Source of the DNA: Chryseobacterium candidae
GTDB taxonomy: Bacteria > Bacteroidota > Bacteroidia > Flavobacteriales > Weeksellaceae
Assembly: GCF_004916905.1 (NCBI RefSeq)
Contig: NZ_SDLV01000055.1
Coordinates: 1 to 64,000, forward strand
DNA length: 64,000 bases
Direction: 5' to 3'
The notes beneath the pieces were generated by a model. That model was not told the DNA's origin, ran no database searches, and saw only the letters and a list, made by a program, of their open reading frames with translations. Below are positions 7,505 through 16,056 of the stretch, piece after piece (position 1 is the first letter of the stretch; every line of letters begins with the position of its first letter). Both the position numbers and the translations under genes were made by a program.

Positions 7505-9049
7505 TTATTGATTAATCCAGGCCTTCCTTAATGCAATTTGTTTTGAATCAGGATGGGACACTGAAGTTACCTTTCCGGTAGCTTCATCATAATTGAATCC
7601 TGCTTTTTCCAGATACTCTTTTAAAGGAATGGGTTGAGTGCCTTCTACGAAATCTCTAAAAAAAGTATGTATTTCGGGATAAGTCATTTTGGTAATCTCA
7701 TCAAAAAGTTCATCATCGTTAAAATATTTACCTGCTCCATACTTTTTCATAAGCATCTGCATCAGATCCTGAGTTCCCATTTTCCCGTTAGAAAGCTCTC
7801 TTAGTCTTATATCCAGACATAACCCGAGTAATGCTCCTTTCATATAAAAGTTCATATACTGATCCTGTCTTTCCATGGATTTTTTACTCATTTCTGTAAA
7901 AGACAGGGTGTTATCAAATTCTTTCATGCCTTTGATTTTTTCTTCCAGACTTTTTTCAAAATCTTCCAGGCTGATCATTTTTTGTTTGATAGGCATATGA
8001 ATGGTCGCATACTCAGTCATCCCTTCGTATAGCCACAAATGTTCAGACATGACAGGATTCAGGAAATCATAATGCTGAATTTCCCCTGAATGAATGTTGA
8101 GCGGGGTAACAACATGAAAAAACTCGTGAGAAGCAACCCTGTTTAAGGCATGTGGAAGAAATTTCATATTTCCGGAACGATAAAGGCAGACTGTAGAGTG
8201 GGAATGTTCCAGGCCATCTCCCAGATATCCATTTTCATTGGAAGATTCATAATAAATCAGAAATGCATATTTGCTGACCGGTAATGTTCCGCCAAGATAA
8301 GCCTGCTGATTTTTCAGAATGTTTTCAATTTCTTGAGCAATCGTTTTGGAGTAATGTCTTTCCTTTTTGTTGTAGAATGATACAAGTACTTTGGTATGGC
8401 CTATTTTGAGCCAGGTAGTATCAGGAACGGAATATAAGACAGGAGAATCTACCAGTTCGCGGTAATCCTTTGCCCATACCATATCTGTAATTTTATCTAT
8501 CTGTTTGTAATCCAGGGCGGAGGAAGCATAAAAATCCTTGTTCTTTGTAATCTTAATGTGATAAGGAATATCTTTCATTTCTTCAAAATATCCTACTAAA
8601 GAATTATAATTGATGACAAAAACGCTGTCTTTTATAAACATACTTCCTGCAGATCGGGCTTCATGAGATTCTTTTTCCAGGGAGTCCCATCCATCAGCTA
8701 CCTGATAAGATATTTTCTTTACCCGGCTGAGATCATGTACCATCCAGCTGTTTTTGTCCAGGCGTTCCGTTAAGACTTTTTTACCGTTTTTATCAGTGGC
8801 TGTGAAATCGGAAATATATTGTCCGAAATTCATAGCCTGATAAAATCCGGGTACCAGTTTGGGAATGATAAATCTGCCCTGTTTAAGATTATTCTTTGGA
8901 GGTGAAAAAGATACCCGGACTTCATCATTGGACATATCAAGAAGATCTATAGAATAGTCGTAATTTTTCTTTGACATTTGAGCAATCATAACGTTAGGTA
9001 GTATGATGATCACAAAAAATAGCTTTATAAGGGTATTCATGGGCTGCAA
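7505..9049 (-). CDS. Secreted M61 glycyl-aminopeptidase-like metallopeptidase without a PDZ domain
   Basis: 514 residues with a signal peptide (cleavage near IAQ, residue 24); an alternative start four codons in, at 9040, gives the same signal. The M61 N-terminal beta domain is followed by a zinc site HEFFH at 308-312, with Glu342 in LYEGMTEY as likely third ligand. M61 proteins usually continue into a PDZ domain and reach about 600 residues. This one ends soon after PIPLKEYLEKAGF, exactly where PDZ would begin, so the PDZ domain is absent although the catalytic part looks complete. About 200 bp separate it from the GH109 start. Periplasmic peptide hydrolysis is the likely role. Confidence 0.82.
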   Translation of the reverse strand: MQPMNTLIKLFFVIIILPNVMIAQMSKKNYDYSIDLLDMSNDEVRVSFSPPKNNLKQGRFIIPKLVPGFYQAMNFGQYISDFTATDKNGKKVLTERLDKNSWMVHDLSRVKKISYQVADGWDSLEKESHEARSAGSMFIKDSVFVINYNSLVGYFEEMKDIPYHIKITKNKDFYASSALDYKQIDKITDMVWAKDYRELVDSPVLYSVPDTTWLKIGHTKVLVSFYNKKERHYSKTIAQEIENILKNQQAYLGGTLPVSKYAFLIYYESSNENGYLGDGLEHSHSTVCLYRSGNMKFLPHALNRVASHEFFHVVTPLNIHSGEIQHYDFLNPVMSEHLWLYEGMTEYATIHMPIKQKMISLEDFEKSLEEKIKGMKEFDNTLSFTEMSKKSMERQDQYMNFYMKGALLGLCLDIRLRELSNGKMGTQDLMQMLMKKYGAGKYFNDDELFDEITKMTYPEIHTFFRDFVEGTQPIPLKEYLEKAGFNYDEATGKVTSVSHPDSKQIALRKAWINQ

Positions 9050-9097
9050 ATCTTAATTATTACGAAAATTCTAAATCACTTCTAGGTTTTGTTGGTT

Positions 9098-9790
9098 TTA
9101 TTTTTCCATGTAGTATACTTCTTCATAAGGCTGAATCAGTACCCATCCATGTCCTGAAAACTTCATTTGAAACTCTTCGCCGCTTCCTCTGCCGATAAGG
9201 CTTTTGAAAGAAACATTGGTTTTCAGTTCCGGGCTGAGGTTTCCGGACCATGCAACAGTAGCATTCGGGTCTGTAAATACAGGTGTATCAGGAGTTACAA
9301 GTAAAGTTAAAGGATCTCCGTGAGTGGTAATAGCGATGTGCCCTGTTCCTGAAAGTTTCGCCTGAAAAAGCCCTCCGGACATCATTCCTGCAATACTTTT
9401 CAGCATGGTGATATCACTTTTTACGCTTTGTTCGTGGGCAAGAATATCATTTCCGTTTACGCAAACAGATTCATTATTCAGATATAAAATACGGACTTTC
9501 TTCCCGGAATCGGCTACATAGAGTTTTCCGATTCCTTCTGCTTTCATCAGCCTGGCTCCTTCACCGCTTATAGCTTTCTTTAAGAGGTTTCCAATTCCTC
9601 CGGACAGCATTCCCTGTCTTTCAAAATTAATATTTCCCACATAGCTTACCATGCTTCCTCTTTTCGTCCATACTGCCTGATTGTTAAGGTTGATTTCCAG
9701 AAGATGTTTCGTTTCCAGCTCAAAATAATCTCTTTGCTGCGGATTTTCTTTTGTTTCGTTGATGAATGCTTCAATCGAATATTTACTCAT
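9098..9790 (-). CDS. AIM24 family protein
   Basis: A 230-residue cytoplasmic protein of the AIM24/TIGR00266 beta-barrel family, recognised by the glycine-rich pattern GMLSGGIGNLLKK near residue 60, a central SGTGHIAITTHGDP segment, and the end FSGHGWVLIQPYEEV. No signal peptide or membrane segment is present. The family's biochemical role in bacteria is not established. It lies 48 bp upstream of the M61 peptidase on the same strand, and 22 bp downstream of a small broken reading frame, so the three may be co-transcribed. Confidence 0.85.
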   Translation of the reverse strand: MSKYSIEAFINETKENPQQRDYFELETKHLLEINLNNQAVWTKRGSMVSYVGNINFERQGMLSGGIGNLLKKAISGEGARLMKAEGIGKLYVADSGKKVRILYLNNESVCVNGNDILAHEQSVKSDITMLKSIAGMMSGGLFQAKLSGTGHIAITTHGDPLTLLVTPDTPVFTDPNATVAWSGNLSPELKTNVSFKSLIGRGSGEEFQMKFSGHGWVLIQPYEEVYYMEK

Positions 9791-9812
9791 AATGATATTT
9801 TTTTTAGTGTTA

Positions 9813-10073
9813 TTACTTTAGTTTGTCGAGTTTATACTCTCTTTTGTTACTTTTAGGATTCAGATCTGCAAATCCTGAGTTCCGGGCAGGCACATTTTTA
9901 CCTTTTTCCTCACTCTTTTCATCATCATTGACATAATAATTTTCAGTTTTTAAATGAAAATCAAACCAGATAAATCCATATTCATGAGTCCGTCCGCTCC
10001 AGCTGAAGTTTTCAATTTTGTGATCATTAGGTTACGGATTATCAATGAAATATATTGTACTTACAGGTTCCAT
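9813..10073 (-). pseudogene. Small conserved-looking reading frame interrupted by a stop
   Basis: Reading from an ATG at 10073 gives 13 codons, an in-frame TAA at 10032-10034, and then 73 further open codons ending at 9813. The segment is rich in charged and aromatic residues (SWSGRTHEYGFIWFDFHL near the middle, EYKLDKLK at the end). Its composition is coding-like, unlike the surrounding AT-rich spacer. It ends 22 bp before the AIM24 start on the same strand. I do not recognise the family. Either the stop has broken a protein of about 86 residues, or the real gene starts later at a codon I cannot identify. Confidence 0.45.
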
Positions 10074-10161
10074 ATTGAATTTTAATTTTTCCAAAAATAC
10101 TCTTTTTATACCTTGAAACTCCCCGTAAAATCACGGTTTTATATTTGATTGTAAATAAAAC

Positions 10162-10193
10162 TTGACAAAGGGGTGTTCAATGTCGTATATTTG
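10162..10193 (+). promoter_or_regulatory. Promoter of queA: TTG-N21-TATATTTG
   Basis: A -33 TTG (10162-10164) and an exact -7 TATATTTG (10186-10193) are separated by 21 bp. This fits the Bacteroidota vegetative promoter and lies 56 bp before the queA ATG. Confidence 0.65.
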
Positions 10194-10248
10194 CACTCCG
10201 AAAATTACACCTTGTAATTTCAATAATTTTTAAACCGTAATTTAAAAA

Positions 10249-11298
10249 ATGAAAACATCAGATTTTAATTTTGATCTTCCTGCGGAATTATTAGCAGAAC
10301 ACCCATCAGAGCACAGAGACGAAGCGAGATTAATGGTACTTGACAGAAAAACACAAACTATCGAGCACAAATTATTCAAGGATGTTGTGGATTATTTTGA
10401 TGAAGAGGATTTGTTTATCTTCAACAATACAAAAGTTTTCCCTGCACGTCTTTACGGAAATAAAGAAAAAACAGGTGCTAAAATTGAAGTTTTCTTATTA
10501 AGAGAGCTTGATAAAGAAACCAGAGTTTGGGACGTTTTGGTAGATCCGGCAAGAAAAATCAGAATTGGTAACAAATTATTCTTCACAGAAGATGAGTCTT
10601 TGGTAGCGGAGGTTATTGATAACACAACTTCAAGAGGAAGAACATTAAGATTCTTATTCGACGGTTCTTACGACGAATTCAGAACGAAACTTAAGGAATT
10701 AGGAGAAACTCCACTTCCAAAATATATCAAAAGAGCAGTAGAACCGGAAGATGCAGAAAGATATCAGACAATCTATGCAAAAGTAGAAGGAGCAGTAGCT
10801 GCCCCTACAGCGGGTCTTCACTTCTCCAAGCACCTGATGAAGAGATTGGAGATCAAAGGAATCAATTTTGCTGAAGTTACCCTTCACGTAGGATTGGGAA
10901 CATTCAACCCAATTGAGGTAGAAGATCTTTCTAAGCACAAAATGGAATCTGAAGAGATCATCATTGATGAGAAAAATGCTCTTATCATCAACAAGGCAGT
11001 AGAATCTCACAGAAGAGTATGTGCAGTAGGAACTACTACCATGAGAGCATTGGAAACTTCTGTTTCTTCAAACAAAAAAATCTCTGCTTTCAACGGATGG
11101 ACAAACAAATTCATTTATCCTCCTCACGATTTTGGAGTTGCTAACTCAATGATCACGAACTTCCACACACCGAAGTCTACTCTGATCATGATGATTGCTG
11201 CATTTGCCGGAAGAGATTTCGTAATGCACGCTTATGAAGAAGCCGTAAAAGAAAAGTATAAATTCTATTCTTATGGTGACGCAATGTTAATTCTATAA
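10249..11298 (+). CDS. queA: S-adenosylmethionine:tRNA ribosyltransferase-isomerase QueA
   Basis: 349 residues, the normal length for QueA. The enzyme transfers and isomerises the ribosyl moiety of SAM onto preQ1 in tRNA to form epoxyqueuosine in queuosine biosynthesis. Recognisable family blocks are FDLPAELLAEHP at the start, FNNTKVFPARL near residue 63, VAAPTAGLHF near 184, LHVGLGTF near 217 and the C-terminal NFHTPKSTLIMM. It has its own promoter upstream. The four-helix-bundle gene and rlmN follow on the same strand. Intact. Confidence 0.97.
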   Translation: MKTSDFNFDLPAELLAEHPSEHRDEARLMVLDRKTQTIEHKLFKDVVDYFDEEDLFIFNNTKVFPARLYGNKEKTGAKIEVFLLRELDKETRVWDVLVDPARKIRIGNKLFFTEDESLVAEVIDNTTSRGRTLRFLFDGSYDEFRTKLKELGETPLPKYIKRAVEPEDAERYQTIYAKVEGAVAAPTAGLHFSKHLMKRLEIKGINFAEVTLHVGLGTFNPIEVEDLSKHKMESEEIIIDEKNALIINKAVESHRRVCAVGTTTMRALETSVSSNKKISAFNGWTNKFIYPPHDFGVANSMITNFHTPKSTLIMMIAAFAGRDFVMHAYEEAVKEKYKFYSYGDAMLIL

Positions 11299-11306
11299 AA
11301 AAGTAA

Positions 11307-11712
11307 AAAGAGCCAAGTTAAAGGTAATACAAGTAGAAATGAGACAAAATGATTTACTTATCAGAACTTTTACATTTGGAGTTAATTGTCTTAAGTTTTT
11401 AAGAACACTCCCCAATGATTCTGAAAGTAAATTAATAAGATTTCAACTCGGGAAATCAGCTACTTCAATAGGTGCTAATTATGAAGAATCCCAGGCAGGA
11501 TCATCCAAAGCAGATTTTAAAAATAAAGTAAAAATTGCTTTAAGGGAAGCTAGAGAAAGTCATTTCTGGCTTCGTGTTTTAGAAGAACTGGATGGTTATG
11601 ATTCTGAGGAATTTAAAGCTTTATTGAATGAAAGTAACGAATTGAAAAACATTTTGGCTGCAATAGTTAACAATACTAAACTTTAAACCTTTTACTTTTA
11701 ACTTGGCTCTTT
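11307..11712 (+). mobile_element. Four-helix-bundle gene cassette in inverted repeats
   Basis: The repeats at 11307-11327 (core AAAGAGCCAAGTTAAA) and 11692-11712 (its reverse complement) match at 20 of 21 positions and tightly bracket one small gene. The unit of about 406 bp sits between queA and rlmN, ending 6 bp before rlmN starts. The S23/four-helix-bundle genes are known as passengers of 23S rRNA intervening sequences; here a similar unit sits in a protein operon. No target-site duplication is clear. Calling it mobile is an inference from the structure. Confidence 0.5.
11339..11686 (+). CDS. Four-helix-bundle protein (S23 / 23S rRNA intervening-sequence type)
   Basis: 115 residues, predominantly helical. 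Family hallmarks are a QLGKSATSIGANYEESQAG segment near residues 38-56, a following KIALREARESHFWLRVL segment near 68-84, and ELKNILAAIVNNT at the end. These form the antiparallel four-helix bundle of the S23/TIGR02436 family, related to the Avd accessory proteins of diversity-generating retroelements. The molecular function is not established. The gene is enclosed by inverted repeats and lies between two tRNA/rRNA-modification genes in the same direction. Confidence 0.9.
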   Translation: MRQNDLLIRTFTFGVNCLKFLRTLPNDSESKLIRFQLGKSATSIGANYEESQAGSSKADFKNKVKIALREARESHFWLRVLEELDGYDSEEFKALLNESNELKNILAAIVNNTKL

Positions 11713-11718
11713 AATATT

Positions 11719-12753
11719 ATGAAAGATATCCGTACATTATCATTAGACCAGCTTAAAGACTACTTTGAGTCTTTAGGAGAAAAGCCGTTTCGCGCGAAAC
11801 AGGTCTATGACTGGCTATGGAGTAAAAACCTCCATTCGATTGAAGAAATGACGAATCTTTCTAAATCACTTCGTGAGAAAATTTCGGAAGAATATATCAT
11901 TAATCCTGTTTCCGTAGACCTTCTTCAGAAAAGCTCTGACGGAACCATCAAAAACGGAGTGAAACTTCACGACGGGCTGATGGTGGAATCTGTTCTTATT
12001 CCTACAGAAACAAGAACTACAGCCTGTGTATCTTCGCAGGTAGGATGCTCATTAAACTGCGAATTCTGTGCTACAGCAAGACTGAAAAGAATGAGAAACC
12101 TTGAAGTTGCTGAAATTGTAGATCAGGTAGCCCTGATTGACAGCCAGAGCAGAATGTATTTCGACAGACCGCTTACCAATATCGTATTTATGGGGATGGG
12201 AGAGCCGATGATGAATTACAAAAACGTAGTGGAGGCCATCAAAAAAATTACCCAGCCGGAAGGTTTGGGAATGTCTCCAAGAAGAATTACCGTTTCTACA
12301 TCCGGTATTCCTAAAATGATCAAAATGCTTGCAGATGACGAACTGCGTGTAAAGCTGGCTTTATCCCTTCACTCCGCTATCGAATCCAAGCGTAATGAGA
12401 TCATGCCTTTCTCTGATAAATTCCCGTTAACGGATATTATGGAGGCCCTTCAGTACTGGTATCAGAAGACCGGTTCTGTTATTACTTTTGAATACTGCGT
12501 ATGGAAAGGGATCAATGATGGTGATGAAGATATTAAGGCGTTAATCAAATACTGTAAACAGGTTCCTTCAAAAGTAAACCTCATTCAATACAACCCGATC
12601 GGAGATGGAAAATACGATCAGTGTAACAAACAGGCTGAGGAAAATTACATCCGGCAGCTTGAAAATGCAGGAGTAACTGTAATGGTCCGAAGAAGCCGTG
12701 GAGGTGATATAGACGCTGCTTGCGGACAGTTAGCCAACAAAACAACAGATTAA
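11719..12753 (+). CDS. rlmN: 23S rRNA (adenine2503-C2)-methyltransferase RlmN
   Basis: 344 residues. A radical-SAM enzyme that methylates C2 of A2503 in 23S rRNA and A37 of some tRNAs. The cluster motif is CSLNCEFC (CxxxCxxC) near residues 111-118; the SAM-binding GMGEP follows near 157, and the C-terminal DAACGQL holds the Cys that works with the methyl-carrying Cys. An N-terminal HhH-like accessory domain begins with FRAKQVYDWLW. The start lies 6 bp after the cassette repeat, so insertion of that cassette must affect its 5-prime leader or coupling to queA. Confidence 0.96.
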   Translation: MKDIRTLSLDQLKDYFESLGEKPFRAKQVYDWLWSKNLHSIEEMTNLSKSLREKISEEYIINPVSVDLLQKSSDGTIKNGVKLHDGLMVESVLIPTETRTTACVSSQVGCSLNCEFCATARLKRMRNLEVAEIVDQVALIDSQSRMYFDRPLTNIVFMGMGEPMMNYKNVVEAIKKITQPEGLGMSPRRITVSTSGIPKMIKMLADDELRVKLALSLHSAIESKRNEIMPFSDKFPLTDIMEALQYWYQKTGSVITFEYCVWKGINDGDEDIKALIKYCKQVPSKVNLIQYNPIGDGKYDQCNKQAEENYIRQLENAGVTVMVRRSRGGDIDAACGQLANKTTD

Positions 12754-12803
12754 AATTTCCTTAAAAAAAGCCTAAAACTTTCTTAAAAAATAGGCTAAAA
12801 CCC

Positions 12804-12811
12804 TACCTTTG
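12804..12811 (+). promoter_or_regulatory. Promoter -7 element TACCTTTG
   Basis: An exact TAnnTTTG match 13 bp before the ATG of the sterol-desaturase-family gene. No convincing -33 TTG is seen. Confidence 0.5.
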
Positions 12812-12824
12812 CACAAATTATTTT

Positions 12825-13778
12825 GTGATGATGGATTTTCTTATGAACGAGGACGGGCTGGAAAATGTGTACGCATGGGCAATCCCATTGCATGCTACTG
12901 TTATTTTAGCTGAAATGATTTACAGCCACGTTTCAGAAGCTAAGCTATACAGCGGGAAAGATCTCGCCACCAATGTTTATCTTGCATTGATGAACTTTGG
13001 CCTAGACCTTATCATGAAGGCATTTGCCATGGGAGTGATGTTTTTCTTTTACCATCACAGACTTTTTTCCTGGGATCTTAGTGTGTGGTATTTGCTGGCA
13101 TGTTTTATCATTACAGACTTTGCTTACTATGTGCTGCATTATGTAGACCACCGTTCCAGAGCATTCTGGGCAGTTCATATTACGCACCACAGTTCAGAAT
13201 ATTTTAACCTGACAACAGGATTCAGAAGTCCTGTATTACAGCCACTTTACAGATATTTATATTTTTCGCCATTAGCATTTTTGGGATTCAATCCATGGCA
13301 TATTATGGTAGCATATGCTATCGGACAGGTGTATGGAACATGGGTGCATACACAGACTGTAAAGAGCATGGGATTCCTGGAATATATTCTGGTAACGCCT
13401 TCTCATCACCGTGTACACCACGCATGTAATGTGAAATATCTGGATAAAAATATGGGAATGTGTCTCATTATCTGGGATAAAATATTTGGAACTTTCCAAA
13501 AAGAAGATCCGAATGTACCTGTGAAGTATGGAATCTATCCAAAGATGCCGGATAACAGACCGGATACGGTACTTTTTTACGAATGGAGAAAAATCTGGAA
13601 AGATCTTAAGCAGCCAGGATTAAAATTTACAGACAGAATCAATTATATTTTCAATTCACCGGGATGGAGACATGACGGAACCGGAAAGACTGTAAGGCAG
13701 TATCAGAAAGAATATTTTGCCAAACAGGCACGAAAGAAAGAACAACAGCAAAATCAGAAAGAGCAGAAAACGGCTTAA
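12825..13778 (+). CDS. Sterol desaturase / fatty-acid hydroxylase family membrane protein
   Basis: 317 residues with several hydrophobic helices in the first 170 residues. The histidine-box pattern of the di-iron fatty-acid-hydroxylase superfamily is clear: HYVDHRSRAFWAVHITHH near residues 104-121 and HHRVHH near 194-199. Such enzymes hydroxylate or desaturate lipid chains at the inner membrane; the substrate here is unknown. Three Met codons open the frame (12825, 12828 and 12840), and the first two are equally plausible starts. The C-terminal tail is very rich in Lys and Gln. Confidence 0.88.
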   Translation: MMMDFLMNEDGLENVYAWAIPLHATVILAEMIYSHVSEAKLYSGKDLATNVYLALMNFGLDLIMKAFAMGVMFFFYHHRLFSWDLSVWYLLACFIITDFAYYVLHYVDHRSRAFWAVHITHHSSEYFNLTTGFRSPVLQPLYRYLYFSPLAFLGFNPWHIMVAYAIGQVYGTWVHTQTVKSMGFLEYILVTPSHHRVHHACNVKYLDKNMGMCLIIWDKIFGTFQKEDPNVPVKYGIYPKMPDNRPDTVLFYEWRKIWKDLKQPGLKFTDRINYIFNSPGWRHDGTGKTVRQYQKEYFAKQARKKEQQQNQKEQKTA

Positions 13779-13810
13779 CTTCTGATTTAAAATCAATAGA
13801 AATCTAAGGA

Positions 13811-13838
13811 AAAGCGGGCTATTTTAGCTCGTTTTTCT
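13811..13838 (+). terminator. Terminator after the sterol-desaturase-family gene (degenerate AACGGGCT repeat)
   Basis: An imperfect stem AAGCGGGCT/AGCTCGTTTTT with a 4-base loop and T tail. The upstream tag CAATAGAAAT shows that it is a diverged member of the same family as 3250 and 61557. Confidence 0.55.
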
Positions 13839-13955
13839 GTTATAAGAAGATCATTAACAAAGGTTGAGAGTAAAAAGGTAAAAGAGCAAAGCAATCTGCA
13901 AAAAAAATTATCTTTAACCCTCAAACCCTACAACTTCTCTAATCCCTACAATGTT

Positions 13956-14023
13956 TAGATTCCTTCGGAATGACAAGGTGTACGGATAGGCAAATCGTAG
14001 TTTGTCCATTCCGTAGGAATCTA
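13956..14023. repeat. Second copy of the 70-bp REP-like inverted repeat
   Basis: The arms tagattccttcggaatga and ccgtaggaatcta match the element at 3864-3933 while the centre differs. The surrounding 13850-14090 spacer also holds low-complexity runs of ctcaaac/ctctcaa and no gene. Confidence 0.7.
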
Positions 14024-14094
14024 CACTTTCGCTCTCAAACGCTCTCACCCTTAAACTCTCAAACGCTCAAACCCACTACCTCAGAATAAAACCC

Positions 14095-14102
14095 TACTTT
14101 TG
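14095..14102 (+). promoter_or_regulatory. Promoter -7 element TACTTTTG just before a start codon
   Basis: An exact TAnnTTTG match ends 4 bp before the ATG at 14107. Transcription would start at or near the start codon, giving a leaderless message as at 3344. Confidence 0.45.
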
Positions 14103-14106
14103 TCAT

Positions 14107-15006
14107 ATGAAAAAACTTCTTCTGATTATTACTCTTTTTGTTGGTCAATCTGCATTTTCCCAGCAGGCTGATTTTCTGAAAATAAAAAAATACAGAGTTC
14201 ATTATCTGGATAATAAAATTGAGGAAACCTCAGGACTGAATATTTTAAACGGAAAGCTGTATACATTCAATGACAGTGGAAATGCTGCTGAACTTTTTGA
14301 AATTGATAAAAAAAACGGAGAAATTATAAGGACACTGAAAACCAATTTAATCAATACCGATTGGGAAGCGTTAGCTAACGATGGAGAGAATTTCTATATC
14401 GGAGATTTCGGAAACAATGCCGGAACAAGGAGAGATCTTAGAATTTATAAAGTTCCTTTTGGGAGTCTTGATTCTGCGAATATTCCTGGTTCAGAAAGGG
14501 CTTTAGATGGAATAGCTATTTCTTTTTATTATCCTGAGCAGACCGAATTTATTGCTAAAAATACAAAGAATGACTTCGATGCAGAAGCCATGATTTATTT
14601 GAATGGAAAGCTGCATGTTTTTACCAAAGAATGGGCTTCCAAAGCAACCTCACATTATATTGTAGATCCTGAAATTTCAGAAGTGCAAAAGGCAGAAAAA
14701 AAAGAAACCTATCAAACAGGTTTTGTGGTTACAGATGCCTCTTATTTTGATAAAAAGCTTTATTTAGTAGGATATACCAGAAAAACGGAAGTTTTTTTAG
14801 ATATTTTTACAGAAACAGAAGCCGGAATATTTTTTAAAGAAAAACCAAAGCATTACTACCTTGGAACTGCTCTTTCATTATCGCAGATTGAAGGAATAAG
14901 TGTAGATGAAACGGGAATTTATATTTCAGGAGAAAAGTTCAGGTCTCCTCTGGGAACTACAAAACCTTCATTTTATTTTATCCCGAAAGATCAACTCAAA
15001 GATTAA
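14107..15006 (+). CDS. Secreted beta-propeller-like protein of unknown function
   Basis: 299 residues with a clear signal peptide (cleavage near AFSQ, residue 19). The remainder is beta-rich with repeated hydrophobic/GK/DxxG strands, for example EETSGLNILNGKLYTFNDSG near residues 40-59, YIGDFGNN near 97 and DAEAMIYLNGKLHVF near 158. The pattern resembles the SdiA-regulated / esterase-like phytase propellers of Bacteroidota, but I cannot assign an enzyme activity. No lipobox and no T9SS C-terminal signal are present. It is monocistronic, with a promoter directly ahead. Confidence 0.7.
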   Translation: MKKLLLIITLFVGQSAFSQQADFLKIKKYRVHYLDNKIEETSGLNILNGKLYTFNDSGNAAELFEIDKKNGEIIRTLKTNLINTDWEALANDGENFYIGDFGNNAGTRRDLRIYKVPFGSLDSANIPGSERALDGIAISFYYPEQTEFIAKNTKNDFDAEAMIYLNGKLHVFTKEWASKATSHYIVDPEISEVQKAEKKETYQTGFVVTDASYFDKKLYLVGYTRKTEVFLDIFTETEAGIFFKEKPKHYYLGTALSLSQIEGISVDETGIYISGEKFRSPLGTTKPSFYFIPKDQLKD

Positions 15007-15034
15007 TTTTATCTTAAAATTGAGCGAAAAAAAT

Positions 15035-15042
15035 TATCTTTG
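15035..15042 (+). promoter_or_regulatory. Promoter -7 element TATCTTTG
   Basis: An exact TAnnTTTG match 36 bp before the GTG start of the polyprenyl synthase. The nearest TTG upstream is only 12 bp away, too close for a standard -33 element. Confidence 0.5.
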
Positions 15043-15078
15043 TGAGAATTAATAATTATTCACCCAGCATCGCAGATT

Positions 15079-16056
15079 GTGGCAAACATTGTAGAAGAGA
15101 TTAAACGACCGATCAATGATGAAATGAAACTTTTTGAACAGAAGTTTTATGAGTCAATGCAGAGTAAAGTAGCTTTATTAGATAAAGTAACCCGTTTTAT
15201 TGTTACCACTAAAGGAAAGCAGATGCGCCCTATGTTTGTGTTTCTTTGTGCCAAACTGGTGGGTGAGGTGACGGAAAAAACCTATCGCGGTGCTTCTATG
15301 ATCGAGCTGATCCACACGGCTACGCTGGTACATGATGATGTGGTGGATGAAAGTTTTAAGCGTCGTAATTTCTTTTCAATCAATGCACTGTGGAAAAATA
15401 AAATTGCTGTTTTGGTGGGAGATTATCTTTTGTCAAAATCAGTTTTATTATCTACAGACCACAAAGATTATGATCTGCTTGGGGTTATTTCCAGAACCAT
15501 CCGTGAAATGTCTGAAGGAGAACTTCTTCAGCTGGAAAAAGCCAGAAAACTGGATATCACAGAGGAGGTGTATTATGAAATTATCCGCCAGAAAACGGCT
15601 ACTCTGATTGCTGCCTGCTGTGAAATAGGAGTTCTTTCCAATAATGCGGACGAAATTATTGCTAAGAAGATGATGGACTTCGGAACTTTTACAGGGATGG
15701 CATTTCAGATCAAAGATGATCTTTTTGATTATTTAAGCTCAAATGTGATCGGAAAGCCTGTAGGAATTGATATTAAAGAGCAGAAAATGACGCTTCCTTT
15801 GATCCATACCCTGAAAACAGCCAATGAAAAGGATAGGAAATATTATTTTGATACTATAAAACGTTACAACAATAATCCCAAAAGAGTAAAGGAACTGATT
15901 GAATTTGTTAAAAGCTCAGGCGGGTTGGAATACGCTGTTGAAGTCATGAAAGATTTTCAGCAGAAAGCAAAAAATATTCTGAATGAGTTTCCAGATTCTG
16001 AAGCAAGAAAATCATTACATATTATGCTGGATTATGTAATTGAGAGAAAATTTTAA
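15079..16056 (+). CDS. Polyprenyl diphosphate synthase (trans-prenyltransferase)
   Basis: 325 residues. It condenses isopentenyl diphosphate units onto an allylic diphosphate to build the long chain used for menaquinone. The first aspartate-rich motif is HDDVVDES near residue 91, preceded by KGKQMRP, which binds substrate. The second is KDDLFDY near residue 213. The start codon is GTG at 15079, giving MANIVEEIK; no nearby ATG fits better. The final chain length cannot be set by eye, but octaprenyl-type synthases have this size. It is probably the only gene of its transcript. Confidence 0.9.
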   Translation: MANIVEEIKRPINDEMKLFEQKFYESMQSKVALLDKVTRFIVTTKGKQMRPMFVFLCAKLVGEVTEKTYRGASMIELIHTATLVHDDVVDESFKRRNFFSINALWKNKIAVLVGDYLLSKSVLLSTDHKDYDLLGVISRTIREMSEGELLQLEKARKLDITEEVYYEIIRQKTATLIAACCEIGVLSNNADEIIAKKMMDFGTFTGMAFQIKDDLFDYLSSNVIGKPVGIDIKEQKMTLPLIHTLKTANEKDRKYYFDTIKRYNNNPKRVKELIEFVKSSGGLEYAVEVMKDFQQKAKNILNEFPDSEARKSLHIMLDYVIERKF

